From NCBI GenBank assembly GCA_012934845.2, contig WNNJ02000543.1, forward strand, positions 1 to 64,000: a stretch of DNA of 64,000 nucleotides, in the 5' to 3' direction. The notes below the pieces were generated by a model. It did not search any database. It saw only the letters and a program-made list of their open reading frames with translations, and had not been told where the DNA came from. Source of the DNA: Pomphorhynchus laevis. Taxonomy: Eukaryota > Acanthocephala > Palaeacanthocephala > Echinorhynchida > Pomphorhynchidae. Positions 20,690 through 34,200 of this stretch are shown piece after piece. The position numbers were made by a program, and so were the translations under genes. Position 1 is the first letter of the stretch, and the number at the start of each line of letters is the position of its first letter.

Positions 20690-21423
20690 ATTCTTCAGCC
20701 TTTGTCCCGCTTTGATGCAGGGTCGGCTATGTGAGATTTAGCCCTCCATTTCGCTCTATTTTCGGCTTGGTCTGGGTGAAGTCCAGCTGCCTTGAGATAT
20801 GTGTGAAGGCCATCTAACTATCGGAGCTTGGGTCGACCTCTCGGGCGTTTGCCTATGATCTCATACTTTAAGGCGGTATTTGCAAGGGAATAATTTTCAC
20901 TCCGCAACACGTGGCCATACCACTGGAGTCTGGCCCCTTGCATTTTATTTGCGATAGGGGCGACGCCGTATCTTCGGAGGATGTCCATATTTCTCACGTG
21001 GTCATACCGGGTAATTCCGCTTATCCACCGCAGCATTTTCGTCTCCATGACCGCAAAGCGTCGTTCCGCTGCCTTGGTAATAGGCAAGCACTCTGTGCCC
21101 TACATAGCCACAGGGCGAATGATTTAGCGGTAGATCTTTGATTTCAGGTGATCCTTGATGCGACGGTCACATAAAACACCTGTCGTCGCTCGCCGTTTTG
21201 TCCACGCTGAGCTTATTCGTGCATTGACTTCATAAGTCACGTCGCCGCTTGCCGAGAGTATGGTTCCGAGGTACTTGAAACGATCCGTACGTCTCAGGTC
21301 AAAGCCATTAATATTGATGGTGCCACTTTCATGTGGGTCTGTTGTGAGGTATTCGGTCTTGTCTAGATTAAGTCGTAATCCGTATTTTGCGAGTCGGTTA
21401 TTCCATACAGTAGTTGATTCCAT
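20690..21423 (-). mobile_element. RTE-clade LINE, 3' end of RT ORF
   Basis: Reads, in one frame with a few stops: FKYLGTILSASGDVTYEVN, then CLPITKAAERR, MLRWISGITRYDHVRN, LQWYGHVLRSEN, GKRPRGRPKLR, LHPDQAENRAKW and DPASKRDKG before a GAATAAGAAG tail. This is the C-terminal thumb/tail of RTE-type LINEs and resembles nematode RTE. It is 5'-truncated and interrupted by three or four stop codons. A sister fragment lies at 46855-47260. Confidence 0.8.
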
Positions 21424-21428
21424 ACAGT

Positions 21429-21556
21429 AGTGACGGAGACATCAGTGGTCAAAACTTCGCAAAGTTTGACTACTGATGGGTCAAAACTTCGCAAAACTTC
21501 GGAGACATCAGTGGTCAAAACTTCGCAAAGTTTTGACCACTGATGTCTCCGTCACT
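21429..21556. repeat. Nested inverted/tandem repeat at Penelope-like junction
   Basis: A 27-base perfect inverted repeat (outer AGTGACGGAGACATC) at 21429-21455 and 21530-21556 encloses further copies of GGTCAAAACTTCGCAAA. It sits at the boundary between the RTE fragment and the Penelope-like coding part, as expected from template switching at insertion. Confidence 0.75.
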
Positions 21557-22300
21557 AAAGTATTCAGAAAAGCTACAGAAACTAGCTTGTATATTCCTTG
21601 GGACAGCAGTCATTCGGCATCAACAAAACTAGGTGTGTTTCGTGGCTTCTGTTTAAGAGCGTATCGAATTTGTAACAAAGAAATTTATCTAAACGCCGAA
21701 TTAAGCAAAGTTTTGAGAATATTTACATCTCTAGGCTACCCGATAGATATCTTACATAGAATAATTAAGAAAACAAAAGAACGCATTCACACTTCCGCGC
21801 AATCCAACTTAAGTGGTCTTCAAAAATTGAAACACTGCTTTTATATTCCCGCAATGGGTAGTTTAAGTGAGGATATTCTTAATAAAACAAAGAGATTCGT
21901 TTTCCAGTCAGGATTACCATTAAAAATGTTTTATGGTACCCGATGTACATATCATCTTGATGCACTAGTCACCAAACCAAGAAGAACTTATTTTGATAAG
22001 ATGGGTGTAGTGTACAAGGTTGGGTGTAGGGATTGTATAAGCATATACATTGGACAAACTGGACGTACTCTAAAAACTAGATTAAAAGAACATAAGAAGG
22101 CACTCACAACATCAGCGCAGTCGGCATTAGCAGACCATGCTCATCAAACTGGGCATGACATCGACTTTGACAATGTGTCAGTTTTGATTTCCGAGCCTAA
22201 CTTAAAACGCCGATTAGTTATGGAGGCTGTCGCTATAAAGATCCTCGAACCAAATTTGAATGTCCAAAATGATTTTGTTTTTCATACATTGTAACTTAAC
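21530..22300 (+). CDS. Canonical Penelope-like element, 3' part (RT end + C-terminal GIY-YIG)
   Basis: An open frame over 21476-22294 (272 codons; the first ~25 codons are repeat sequence) encodes the end of a Penelope RT and its C-terminal endonuclease: YIPWDSSHS, FRGFCLRAYRIC, then GVVYKVGC (177-184), YIGQTGRTLKTRLKEH (191-206) and SALADHAHQTGHDI, with E235-region MEAVAIKILEPNLN. The endonuclease is C-terminal, unlike the Naiad ORF, so this is a separate lineage (EN+ Penelope/Poseidon-like). The post-ORF sequence has TAATGTCCGCGGTTAGCG, typical of such 3' ends. It is 5'-truncated; the RT catalytic core is missing. Confidence 0.82.
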
Positions 22301-22439
22301 TTGTTTTATTGTTTCAGATACTTCTTGATAATGTCCGCGGTTAGCGAACGAAATATCGAAGAAATATTCAATTTCTTTTTTCTGGGATGGCATTTAGATA
22401 CAAAAATAAAAAACATAAATATGAAAATAATTTTTGTTG

Positions 22440-22925
22440 TCGTTTAACTATATAAGCGGATTTGTGCAGCTAACGCAGCAATGCGTTCTTTGTACAGGTC
22501 TGTCGTGGTTAAGCGAAAGTTGAGTCTTTAGGCGAAGCTTTCGGTTTACCACGCAATCTTCGTTCCTATCTTAACCTATGATCATGAACTTTGAGTTATG
22601 ACTGAAAGGATAATATCTCGGATACATGCGACACGTTATGATGATGTATAGGGATCGCCTTCGTCGGAGGGTTTTCCAGGTCAAACTCTCTGGAAAGAGA
22701 CTTCGAGTTAGACCTCAGTACAGGTTGAGAGATCAAATCTCGAAATCTGCCGAAGACCGCCTTGGACTATCTAAAAGAGAACTCTGGTCTGTCACCAATA
22801 ATCGCGATGTCTGGAGTAGTTTGATTCGTGCACTGCCTCCACGACCCGACACCCGGACCAGTGATTGACAGGAAAAAATATTGTATATTGTTTGTTTGTT
22901 TTTCTTGTCAAAAAATTGTTGTTGT
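22440..22925 (+). mobile_element. APE-type LINE, 3'-terminal fragment
   Basis: Ends with RDRLRRRVFQVKLSGKRLR, then WSVTNNRDVWSSLIRALPPRPD and the 3' tail TATTGTTTGTTTGTTTTTC. The same ending occurs at 46762 and 49745. The preceding ~170 bases hold decayed VYHAIFVPILTY-like sequence. An internal deletion is likely. 5'-truncated. Confidence 0.75.
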
Positions 22926-22979
22926 TCAACTATTCCTGATTTTTATGGATATTTAATCCATATTCGTATGGGTACATAT

Positions 22980-23225
22980 ATGTTCATTTATTTTATCAAA
23001 ATAAAGACTTTTACAATTGCATCAAGTTTCTGTAATGTTTCTAATATCATCATTATATATAGATTTCAATTCTTTATTATAATTACAAATTTTCCGTACT
23101 TAGGGCGGTAACAGCTTACACCTTATTTTAGGAATATATTTACTTAAATCTGATCCTATTATTTCTTTATTTTTAGAATTATTTAAAAGTATACCTATAT
23201 TTATGTTATATATACATTTCAATAC
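22980..23225 (-). mobile_element. Naiad middle fragment
   Basis: Antisense match to the linker region of the Naiad ORF (about residues 290-365; ~14840-15060 of the complete copy). It is bounded on its 3' flank by the hammerhead-bearing repeat at 23227. Confidence 0.7.
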
Positions 23226-23226
23226 A

Positions 23227-23485
23227 ACTTTTTAATTAACACGAACAGGAAAGTATAAACCTGCATGCTTTTTTACAACCTTCGTCGGGAAGCTTAACCC
23301 GGAATGCGCCTAACACAGACGCTTAGCACCCAATGAAGCGTTTCGTTCTTAGTCTACTCATCACTGCAGGGTGGTCTCATCAGTGTGGCCCTGTAGCTAC
23401 ACAACTTCGGCAGTACTTAATCATCAGTAAACCTCTGAAATGAATTCACTAAGGACACGCTCCTTCACCGGTGACTAGCCTTACA
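23227..23485 (-). repeat. Hammerhead-bearing ~250 bp repeat, best-preserved core
   Basis: Runs on the minus strand from TATACCAGATGTAAGGCT to CCTGTTCGTGTTAATT. The full length matches 31000-31255. It is a short non-autonomous repeat with no coding potential; see the ribozyme feature within it. Confidence 0.75.
23313..23388 (-). ncRNA. Hammerhead ribozyme motif (family 2)
   Basis: On the minus strand: stem I CCACA, core CTGATGA (23383-23377), stem II GACC, core GAAA (23344-23341), stem III of six pairs ACGCTT/AAGCGT, cleavage triplet GTC (C at 23318), then stem I TGTG. All core bases are present. Stem II is weak here (GACC against GAAC). The copies at 31135 (GATC) and 20450 (AGTC) each differ from a GGTC consensus at another base, which would pair fully with GACC. 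Confidence 0.6.
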
Positions 23486-23521
23486 TCTGGTATAAATTGC
23501 GTCACTCTACTATATGCTTTT

Positions 23522-23548
23522 CGTCACTCCACATAAAGTGGAGTGACG
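23522..23548. repeat. Perfect 11 bp hairpin
   Basis: CGTCACTCCAC and GTGGAGTGACG are perfect inverted repeats separated by five bases, in a GC-richer segment with no recognised gene. Function unknown. Confidence 0.6.
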
Positions 23549-23639
23549 AATCTTAGCATCGGCGCTAGAGCTTTGCTCGTGCTTTGTAGCTAGAGAGCTT
23601 TTGCTAGTGCATTGTGCTTCAGCTGAATATCAGCGTGTT

Positions 23640-23960
23640 GCTTGTTCAGCAACCTTAGTAAGTTGATGTTACTTACAATACAATTATTATTTATAATAAT
23701 TGATATGTTTTTCCTATATATTGCAATCCACATGTACATTGTATAAGATACACTACACCTGCGGTATTGCAGTTACAATTATTATTAATATTTAATGAAA
23801 AACATTTGTTTGTCGTATTACTTACGATACAATTATTATTTATAACATCACAAACTATACAATTTTTTCTGTTACATTTAAAAGATCTAAAATTAAAATC
23901 ATTAGTACTTACGTATTTTTCCAATATGGTTGAGTACATGTAACTTTTAAGTCATAATTT
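23640..23960 (-). mobile_element. Naiad 5'-end fragment
   Basis: Encodes in antisense the first ~82 residues of the Naiad ORF (Cys cluster, VVYLI, QYIGKT) plus the leader that precedes ATG in the complete copy (TTATGACTTAAAAGTTACATG). It is the only copy in the window, apart from the full element, that keeps the 5' end. Its leader boundary (about 23960) agrees with 13945 as the element start. Confidence 0.82.
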
Positions 23961-25020
23961 TTAACGTTGCTTTTTCGGTGTCGCCACCTAGTTTAGTTGA
24001 CTCAGACTAAACTTACAACGGGCCATCCAGCAGCATCTGACAGGGGACTGCCCTGCTTAAGGCGGTTGCAGGCTGGAACAAAATCTATAAAGATCAACGA
24101 CCTTCACTCCATGCGCTACGCGACCTGGCTATTAGCCATTACCTGGTCTCTTAAACGTGATCACGTGAAGCAGTTTACATTTTAAAGTGTAAACACCTTG
24201 GGATGCAAACTTCTTCCTTTTTTAAGAATTAATAATTCATCAAACTTGTTTGAAAATAAGAAAAAATAATAGTAAAGTCGTAACCAATAATACATAGTTT
24301 CAGTAATTCTGACAGAGGTATTTTATATTGTATTAAAATATTATATATTTTAATAATATTTTGTTGATAATTCATTATAATTCCACATTATTAGAAAAAG
24401 AAAAAATCTTAAACTTGCTTGAAAATTAGTAGAAAAGTAATGTCGTATCAATAATACACCGCTTCAGTACTTCTGACAGAGGTTATATTACCGGCAAAGC
24501 AAAGTCCATAAGTCATTAATAACATATCCGTACTAAATTACCAGTATTGCAGTATTTAATGTTGGATGTATATGCTGAAATTAAAATTTTGAAAAATGCG
24601 GAGCATTAATTTGATTTGCAATAATTAATGATAATTAATAATCAATAATCATATCAGGTAACTAAGTCTACGTATATTAAATTATTTATAAATAAATCAT
24701 AAAAATAAAACAATTAAATACATATTAATTTTTCCCTTTTTTAAAGTTAATAATTCTTCAAACTTGCTTGAAAATTAGTAGAAAAATAACAGACGTTGTA
24801 TCACAGTAGAAAAATAATTGACTAATAAATAACAAACATTGTATCACAGTAAGGATTAACGGTCATCAGGAGGAACTATAAAAATAGAATTATATAAAAT
24901 AGCAAATTAAATTTATTTTAAAATATCAAATCATTCCTGTTTTTTTAATGACGAAATATTGAAATTATAAAAGGATGAACCTATTCGTTTATTATTTTAA
25001 TAGCGTTAGCAAAACATCAT
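23961..25020. other. No gene; dispersed AT-rich repeats
   Basis: A GC-richer block at 23985-24180 with a short open frame matches nothing I know. From 24230 on are three copies (24238, 24412, 24750) of an AT-rich repeat of the form AAACTTGCTTGAAAATTAG...TTCTGACAGAGGT. It also occurs at 19558 and, inverted, at 33495-33590. The DyP gene ends inside this block: an AATAAA on the minus strand lies at 24988-24993. Confidence 0.5.
24988..24993 (-). promoter_or_regulatory. Polyadenylation signal AATAAA of DyP gene
   Basis: AATAAA on the minus strand, 36 bases after the DyP stop codon, at a plausible distance for the last exon. Confidence 0.5.
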
Positions 25021-25028
25021 TTTCACAG

Positions 25029-25276
25029 CTAATTTTCAGAGATTTTATTTAATTCGTATATGCTCGGTGCGAACCAGTAATTTCCACTAGTTGCCGTGCT
25101 GAATTCGAAGCACTTATCTTCATTGTCTTTTTCGACCATTCTATCGAGCATGAATTCGAAACCTTCTATTGATTTGCTATATGCAATAAAAAATAAACCA
25201 GCTTCTGTGGAAATCGTTCCAAAGGGCATGCTTTGACGGACAATTCTAAACTTAGGACTTTGTTGGTACATACAAC
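25029..25276 (-). CDS. DyP exon 6 (last coding exon)
   Basis: Acceptor TATTTATAG|GT. The exon completes a Gly codon begun in exon 5 and encodes CMYQQSPKFRIVRQSMPFG, FFIAYSKSIEGFEFMLDRM and SGNYWFAPSIYEL before the stop. VRQSMPFG holds the distal-pocket Arg of DyP enzymes. This single exon alone identifies the family. Confidence 0.87.
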
Positions 25277-28200
25277 CTATAAATATAATATTTTATAATA
25301 AGTAGAATCGAATTAGAAAGAGTGAATAGCAGGCTGTTAAATGTAAAATCAGGTTAAGCAGAATATTATATCAACATTATCATTAATTATAATTAATGAT
25401 AATTAATTATCATTAATTATCATTATCATTAATTAATGATAATATATTATGATAATCAATTATAATTAATGATAATATTGGTATAATGGTAATATAATAT
25501 TCTGATAATAAATTATATATAATATAATATTAATGTTAATTATCATCAACATTATCAACAAAAGTAATAATATCAATATTCTAACACATAATATAATAGA
25601 TGTACATTAGGGGATCCTAAGATACAACTTTTCATTTGACAAATGGTCAATAATTAGTTTGTATTTGATAACGTGCAAAAAATAGTAAATATAATAGATA
25701 ATAATATTATATTATATATTAAAATAGTAAAATAGTAAAAATTAAAAATAAATTTAATAACTCAAATCAGCTAACTGAGTCTACGTATTTAATATAATTA
25801 TAAAATATAACAAAACATAATAATGCTAAATCAAAATTTAATAATTAAATAATAAAATTAATAATTGTTTTTAGATTTTTTATAATTTAAATCAAGTTAA
25901 AATAAAAAATTTGAAATTTAAAATAAACGTCATTTTTATGAATTGACTAATAAATAACAGACGTTGTATCAGAATAAGAATTAGAGGTCATCAGGATGAA
26001 CTGCTATGGCTATCAGGTTTCGGCCCCTAACTCCTCTACCCAACATAGCAGCGGGGCCAAATACATGCTAATGATGTATTTCCTCTGACAACACTATCTA
26101 GTATATAATTCTAATACAAAGTATATTATTTGCTATCCATCCATAAAAATTTGCCACTTAATAGTTTAAATTTATTTTTAATATTATTGTGTTGATTTAT
26201 TATATTTTACTATTTTCTGCTTGATGTTATTTTTATAGTAACCTAGTTTAAAATATGTATCTATTAAATTATTTAAATGATTTTGAAGAAAGCCAATATC
26301 ATTACATATTGTTGCAATTCTTAAAATTTCATTATTTAATGTATTATATTTTATATTATATGGTATGCATGAATGCTCATGCAAAAATATGTTTCTTGTA
26401 AATTTAAATATGTCATCTTTACGATATAAATTAATAGTAGTTTTAGTTAATGTTAATTTAATGTTCATATCTAGATATACACCTTCTTTATCATCAATAT
26501 TAGTTTTGTTAAGAACAAGGCTTTCTGGATAAATGTGTTCGCTTATCGAATAAAAATTGCTAGAATTAAATGCACATATATCATCAATTTATCGAAACAT
26601 ATATTTCATATATAGTTTAGATTTAGTTTTTACACAGTTATGAACAAATACATATTCTATAAAGCTTAAAAACAAGTCAGCTATAATTTGTCTACTTTTA
26701 CCACTCATTGGAACACCTTTTACTTGTCTAAATATAGATGTCACTACTTTTAAATAATTTTGGTTTGTCGAAATATTTGAGGATTCTATTAATTCAATTC
26801 TATCCATATATTTATATTTACTTGATGGTTTAATTTTTATTAGATAGGCGTTATAATTATTATAACATATATATGTATATATTTTTCCGAATATAAGATT
26901 AATTAATTTTACTAACGCTTCTTTAATATCTACTAAATCTAGATTTGTATAAAGCGTACTAAAATCGTATGTATTAATATTTTGAAAATTTATTCCTTTT
27001 GTCTGTTCTAAAAATTCTTCTGTAGAATTAATACTGAAATAGTGTTTTATACCAGTATTAATTTCGATTACCTTGCAATATTTTTTAAAGTGTGCTTTAA
27101 TTGCTTTAAGTATTTTATTCATATAAACAGAAAGTGATTTTAATGTACATTTAAACGTACTTTATATGAACCTAGGTTTTATTGAAACTAGGTTTCATAT
27201 AAACCTAGATTTTATATTGGCGAAAACTTTTTATGGATAATAAACAATATGCAAATGTAAAAATGAAAAAAATGTAATACAATATGCTTTGTGTTAAAAT
27301 AATATACACCAGATAATCAAATTCCATCATTGGAAATACGTCATTAGCGTGTATTTGGCCACGATACTATGTTGGATCGAAGAATAGGGGCCGAAACCTG
27401 ATAGCGTTTCAATTTTAAATTCCAGCTTGATATACATAATATAAAATCTTTTATAAGAGTTATCTATTATATTAAATTATTTATTATTTATCATTAAATT
27501 ATTTGAATTTTATTTGTCATAACTTTTAATGGATAAATAATATAAAATAAGTGTATCCAATTGGCTGATCTAATATCTGAATTTTTATGACGGTAAATTT
27601 ATTAATTTTAATATATTATGGTTAAGGGCAATTTTAGCGTAATTTAAACACACCCACATTCCATTTTATTGCTTATTTAAAAGCTTAAATTGTTTGGTGC
27701 TATCAAATAATTAAAGATTTGAAACAAAGCTGTTCAAATGTAATTTTTTAGCAAGTAAAAATTGAATTTTCACTTAATGTTAGTTCCTCCTGATTACCTC
27801 TAATCGTTATTCTGATATATCGTCTGTTCTTATTTTAAATTTAAACCTGATATAATCTTATTTATCAATTATTTATTATTTATAATCATTTAATTGTTTA
27901 TTATTTAACTATTTAAATTTTCTTTAGAATTATTTTTTATTTATAAATAATATAAAATATATAGACTCAGTTGACTGATGTGATTATGCATTAGTCAATT
28001 CATAACAAATTGATATTTATTTTAAATTTTAACTTTATATAAATATAAAGTACACAAAATTTGATATAATTATTTACTTTATTTAATCTTATATAACAAT
28101 TATTTATTATTTATAAATAATAACTATTCAAATTTATAATTAGTGCAATATCTATTAATGGCTAAGAGACTTGTGGGACTGGATCTTAGCGTTATAGAAG

Positions 28201-31200
28201 AAATATGAAGTGAGTTGTAGGAAGGAAGTTTAAGATGGGATGGTGAGTTGGATGCTCAAAAGCTAAAAACAAGAAATAGTAAGCAAAGGCTACGCGTTGA
28301 GAAATGCTAAGCCAATTGAGAAGCAATAGATGACAAGGAATATGATCAAAGCGTCCGAGGTGTAATAAGATATAAGCGGCTTTGTGGATAACGGGTTGAA
28401 GAGGGCGTTGCAAGGTTTTGTGTGTGAGTTAAGTAAGAAAAGTGATTAAGACGTCGGTGGCGTAATAAGATACGAGCGGCATTGATGGTACGCTAACGAC
28501 TCAAATTTTGTTGGAGCAGAGTTTGTGACATATAGTTATTACAGGAACAAAGAAGCAGAAATTGTCCTTTATTTGATAAAAAATTACAATATTATATAGA
28601 TTACAATATTTTATTGTAATCCTGCTGATGATAGCAGGAGTTATCGAAATATAGAATTTTTTTTATCAAATAAAGAATAATTTCTGCTTCTTTGTTACTG
28701 TAATAATTATATATTTGAAATGGAAGAAGATTATGATTTAGTATTTATTAGTTTATGACATATTATTACACAAGGTCCATCTTATGGTTTTAATGTAAAT
28801 GTTACCAAAACGCAAATACTCACAAATAAGAATATCACTAGTAATCAGAGAATGCATAATGTCAATCACACAACAACCGGGATCAATATATTGGGTGTGG
28901 CGATTGGTACTGATCAATACGTTGAGGAAGCGATCGAGAGTAAGTGTTCAACTTGGTCTTCGTACATAGACCGTTTGATCGAGGTGGTACGCATTGATCT
29001 GCATGTGTATTATGCAAATCCGACAAACTCGTTGCAATTTAAATGGATTCATATTTCCCCAACGGTCTCGTGTAGTGAATCTCAACTGAATACACTTAAA
29101 GAAAATATATTCGCTAATTTATTACCTGAACTGTCAGGATTCAATATCGATGAAGTCGGGAAAATAATTGCGACGACACTAATAGTATGGGTGGTCTTGG
29201 AATCCTGGACCCATTTCAAGGTGTCAATTGAAATTTGAATGTTCCTAACTTCTCTGCAAAACTTTCGAAACGTGTATTTCTGTTGGAACATTGGCAGAGT
29301 TATAGCAGGTAACGCTACATAAAATTTCGAAACATAGAGAATGCTTTTACCGTAATAGATTGGAACAAAAACTCAAAGAGCTAGATATCACTACACAATG
29401 CAATCCTGCATGCTTCAATGCCAGGGGCGTTCACGTGGCTGAGTGTATTACCATGCCGAAATGAATTTATTGATGCCTTGAGTGCTCGATATTGCTGGTG
29501 TTCTCCAAACTTCATGCATACTCAATGTGCATTAGGGACTGTTTTTTCGACTGCGCATGTTTATCTTGTAAAAAGGCAGGTCTGACTATGATTCGACTTG
29601 ATGTTATTCGAGATATACTAGCATATGAACTTAATTTAATATGTCACGGTGTATCAACTGAACCAGTATTGGATGTTGTTCCTGACACGATGATCTTTGA
29701 TAATGAATCCACAGCGTGATAATGCAATTACGTTTAGACGTTGTGTGTTCTAGCTTAAAAGATGAACAATTCGAGCGTACGTTCCTGGACGTAAACATAT
29801 TTTAACCTTTTGCTCAGTTATACATCAGAACCCCGCTATCTTCCTTCGCATACAATGAAACTCTGAAGCGTTCAATTTATGAAGAACGAGTAACTCTAAT
29901 TGAACATGAAATTTTCGTTCCCAAAATTTTCTCCACTTCCGGTAGAATCTGCAATGCGGAAATGCAACTCATCTGGTTTATCGCCGCAAAACAGGCTCAA
30001 CATAATCATCAGCCTTACGCATACAATCTCTGACATTTGAAGAGGCGAATTGGCTTTGCCATAGCACGTGCTGCGTCAGGAGTCTTAGGTCTTGAAAAAC
30101 AAGATAGGGTATGATAATAATAGCGTTTACTCGGCCATGGAGTGCGCTCAAATTGATGACTGAAATATTCATGGGCCCATTCGCGGGAACCTATATTTGT
30201 GTAATATAGTTTAAATAAAGGATAATAAAAAAATAAAAAAAATCTATATTTATACCTTTTTGATAGCATCTTCCTTAATTCATTATTTTCCATTAATTTT
30301 AAATTATGGCTGTTGTTCATTTATTTTATCATAATTAAGACTGCAATCGCATTTAGTTTCTATGATGTTTCTAACATTATCGTTACATTGATTTCAATTC
30401 TTTATTATAATTACAAATTTTTCCTCCTAATGGCGGTAACAACTTATACCTTATTTTAGGAATATATTTACTTAAATCTGATCCTATTATTTCTTTACTT
30501 TTAGAATTATTTAAAAGTATATCTATATTAATATATCTTTCCATTTATTAATACAGTATAATGTTAGTGATAATTGCATAATAATCTCTTTTTATTGTAA
30601 ATCAAATTAATATATTAACATTATTAATATTGGACCCATTTGCGGGTTACCAATTTTGTATTAAATAATAATATTCCACATTTAAAAAAGTTTAATGTTA
30701 GTGTATAGTTTTTATTGTTATTATTAACATTTATTGTCCGATTATAGTATTTCACATTACAATAACTGTCTATTCTACAACTTAACCTATCACAATCGTT
30801 AATTAATCTTTGATTTATTGAACAAATGATTTATAAAGAAACACTTCTTATATTTACATAAAGATCTTTCAGCTTATTATCTCTTAAAAGTTTTTTAATA
30901 TTTCTAAAATATATTTTTTTTAATATTTTTAAGTCTGTTTTTCTTATTCCATTTAATAAACGATAGCACATGTGCTGTACTGTAAAGCCACTGCTTACGC
31001 AAACCATACCAGATGTAAGGCTGGTCACTGATGGAGGATTTCTTTCGGGGGTTTACTGAGGATTAAGTATTGTCGAAGTTGTGTAGCTACAGAGCCACAC
31101 TGATGAGACCACCCTGTAGAAATGAGTAGACTACGATCAAAACGCCTCATTGAAGGCTAGGCATCTGTGGTGGGCCATTATGGGTTAAGCTTCCCGACGA

Positions 31201-34200
31201 AGGTTGTAAAAAACCATGCAGGTTTAAACTTTCCTGTTCGTGTTAATTAAAAAAGTTGTATTGAAATACAACTTTATAACACTCTTAAACACATACAACA
31301 AATTAAAATAATGAATTATAGCGTTTAAAATATTAAGGTATGCAGTAAATTCAAACATACCTCCTTTCATTCTTGCAACATGTGAATGATCCGTTTTGTT
31401 TTCCAGTTCTAACCCATCTTTTAGAGTGCGACCAACACACTCTTCCAATTTAGACACTAGAAATAATAGCAAAACTTTTTATCAAAATAATAATTTATAT
31501 TTTTTATATTTCATTGTTTATATTTTTTTTTTTCATTTATATTTTATTTTGCTCAGTTCATACATTCGATCGTATGAACTATCAGGGCATTGGTAACTTA
31601 GAAATTGATCATGCTTTATTAAAAAGTATTTTTCGATAAAATCTTTAGTGGTTTTAATTTAATTTTTACAAATGTTTACACGAAAATAGTCAATTTTCAA
31701 CGTTTTCTCAATTTGTATCCTATATTTTGTAATAATGTTTACAAATATAAGCGTTTACAAAAGTTTTACAAGCAAATAATGACAGATTACAGAGCTAGAT
31801 TTTAAATAATCATTCGACTACAAAATTTATAGCTAATCTTAGTTGAATTTTCTTATATATGTAATAAGAAATGATTTTAAACTTTTTTCATATTTTAAGT
31901 ATTTTTTGAATATTTCGTAAATGATCAAAAATAGCAAGATGGTAAGTTACAAATAGCTTGTCGAAAATGACTTTCGCGTTCAGCTGTCTCATAAAAACTT
32001 AAACTAAATGTGTGCAATTCTTCTATTATAAATAAATCAGAAGAAATCAGATCAGCTAACTGAGTCTACGTATTTAATATAATTATAAAATAAACAAAAC
32101 ATAATAATGCTAAATCAAAATTTAATAACTAAATAATAAAATTAATAATTGTTTTTAGATTTTCTATAATTTAAATCAAGTTAAAATAAAAACTTAAAAT
32201 TCAAAAAAAGTCATTTTTATGAATTGACTTATAAATAACAGACGTTGTATCATAATAAGAATTAGAGGTCATCAGGATGAACTGCTAGGCTATCAGGTTT
32301 CGGCCCCTAACTCCTCTACCCAACATAGCAGCGGGGCCAAATACATGCTAATGATGTATTTCCTCTGAAATAACTATCTAGTATCTTATTCTAATACAAA
32401 GTATATTATTTATTATCCATCCATAAAAATTTGCCACTTAAGAGTTTAAATTTATTCTTTATATTATTGTGTTGATTTATATATTTTACTATTTTCTGCT
32501 TGATGTTATTTTTATAGTAACCTAGTTTAAAATATGTATCTATTAAATTATTTAAATGATTTTGAAGAAAGCCAATATCATTACATATTGTTGCAATTCT
32601 TAAAATTTCATTATTTAATGTATTATATTTTATATTATATGGTATGCATGAATGCTCATGCAAAAATATGTTTCTTGTAAATTTAAATATGTCATCTTTA
32701 CGATATAAATTAATAGTAGTTTTAGTTAATGTTAATTTAATGTTCATATCTAGATATACACCTTCTTTATCATCAATATTAGTTTTGTTAAGAATAAGGC
32801 TTCTGTTCAAAAATAAATATTAATGTTCAAAAATATATATTTGAAAAATAAATGATTTTGTATCATTTATTTAAAACAAATGTGTATCTTAATATACATA
32901 TGTTAATGTATGTGCAAAAATATTTTTTTTTGTAAATTTATAGAACAAAGGAAAATCAAAGATCACAGGATTATCCACTATTTCAATGGCAACTGCCATC
33001 ATCAGGAAAAGAAAATTTTTACAGTTCAAAAAAATTGTAAAAATTTTCTTTTCCTGATGATGGCAGTTGCCATTGAAATATTGAATAATCCTTTGGTCTT
33101 TAATTTTCCTTTGTTTCTATAAATTAACATTTATTAAATTCGAGGACATGGATAACTTAAATATCTTCAATTTTGTCAAACAAGTATATGATCGTAAGGA
33201 ACTTGTTTATATACATTTACATGTTTCCAATATTCTGTAAATGAAGTAAAACTGTAGCAATATTGAAACATTATCTTAAACTTTTATGGGAAACTTGATT
33301 TTAGATTTTTCTAAACAACTGATTAGAATCGTTCATTATAGAGAATGCATGCCCATCCTCGAAATTTTCCATGTTTTAGACTGATACATCGTATATTATT
33401 TATAAGTCGATCCATAAAAATGGACTTTTATTTTAAATTTTAACTTTTCATTTTATCGTGATATAAATATACATTGCATATTATTGAAGCGTTACTTTGT
33501 TTTCCCAGTAACATAAACTCTGTCAAAAATACTGAATATATGTATTATTGATACGACATTATTTTTCTGCTGATTTTTAAGCAAATTTGATTTTTTTTCA
33601 TTTTCTTATAATGCAGAATTATACAAGTCTTAAGCAAGTTTTTATGATTTTTTATAATGATTCCTTGTTTTGTATTAGAACCGAAACAAGGAATTAACGC
33701 TTGCATTAATCTTAATTATTGTTATAATTAGAAAATAATTATATATTGTTATAATTATAAAGAAATACAGTTCATTAGAAATATAGTGATGGATATCCTG
33801 CAGACTCCGCAAAACACGCCGCGTTTCCTCATTGCACAACTGCGCTAACTAGCTGAATAAGGAAACTCATTGCCCGTTAAACTCTGGTCGACCGAACTAA
33901 TTTTTTTTCAAAGAAGCCGCAAAAAAGCCGCTGTCCTGGTGTCAACTGCTCCCCGGGTATCGATATTGGTCGGTACAAACTTGTACTGCCGCTCATCTAA
34001 GCTTCTATATTTGTACGCTTCAAATTTATAGCAACGGAACTTGCAGAATGTGCTGTGCGCGCTATGTGACTGGCTGCGAGAATGTTTGGGCATGCAAAGT
34101 CCCAAACAAGAACTTTGTATTAGAATAAAATATATAAAATATATTGTATTAGAATACAAAATCATTTATTTTTCAAATATATATTTCTAATAACTATAAT

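Noticed and set aside
23997-24185. 62-codon plus-strand open frame in a GC-richer block
   Set aside because: No recognisable motif, no splice context, too short to support.
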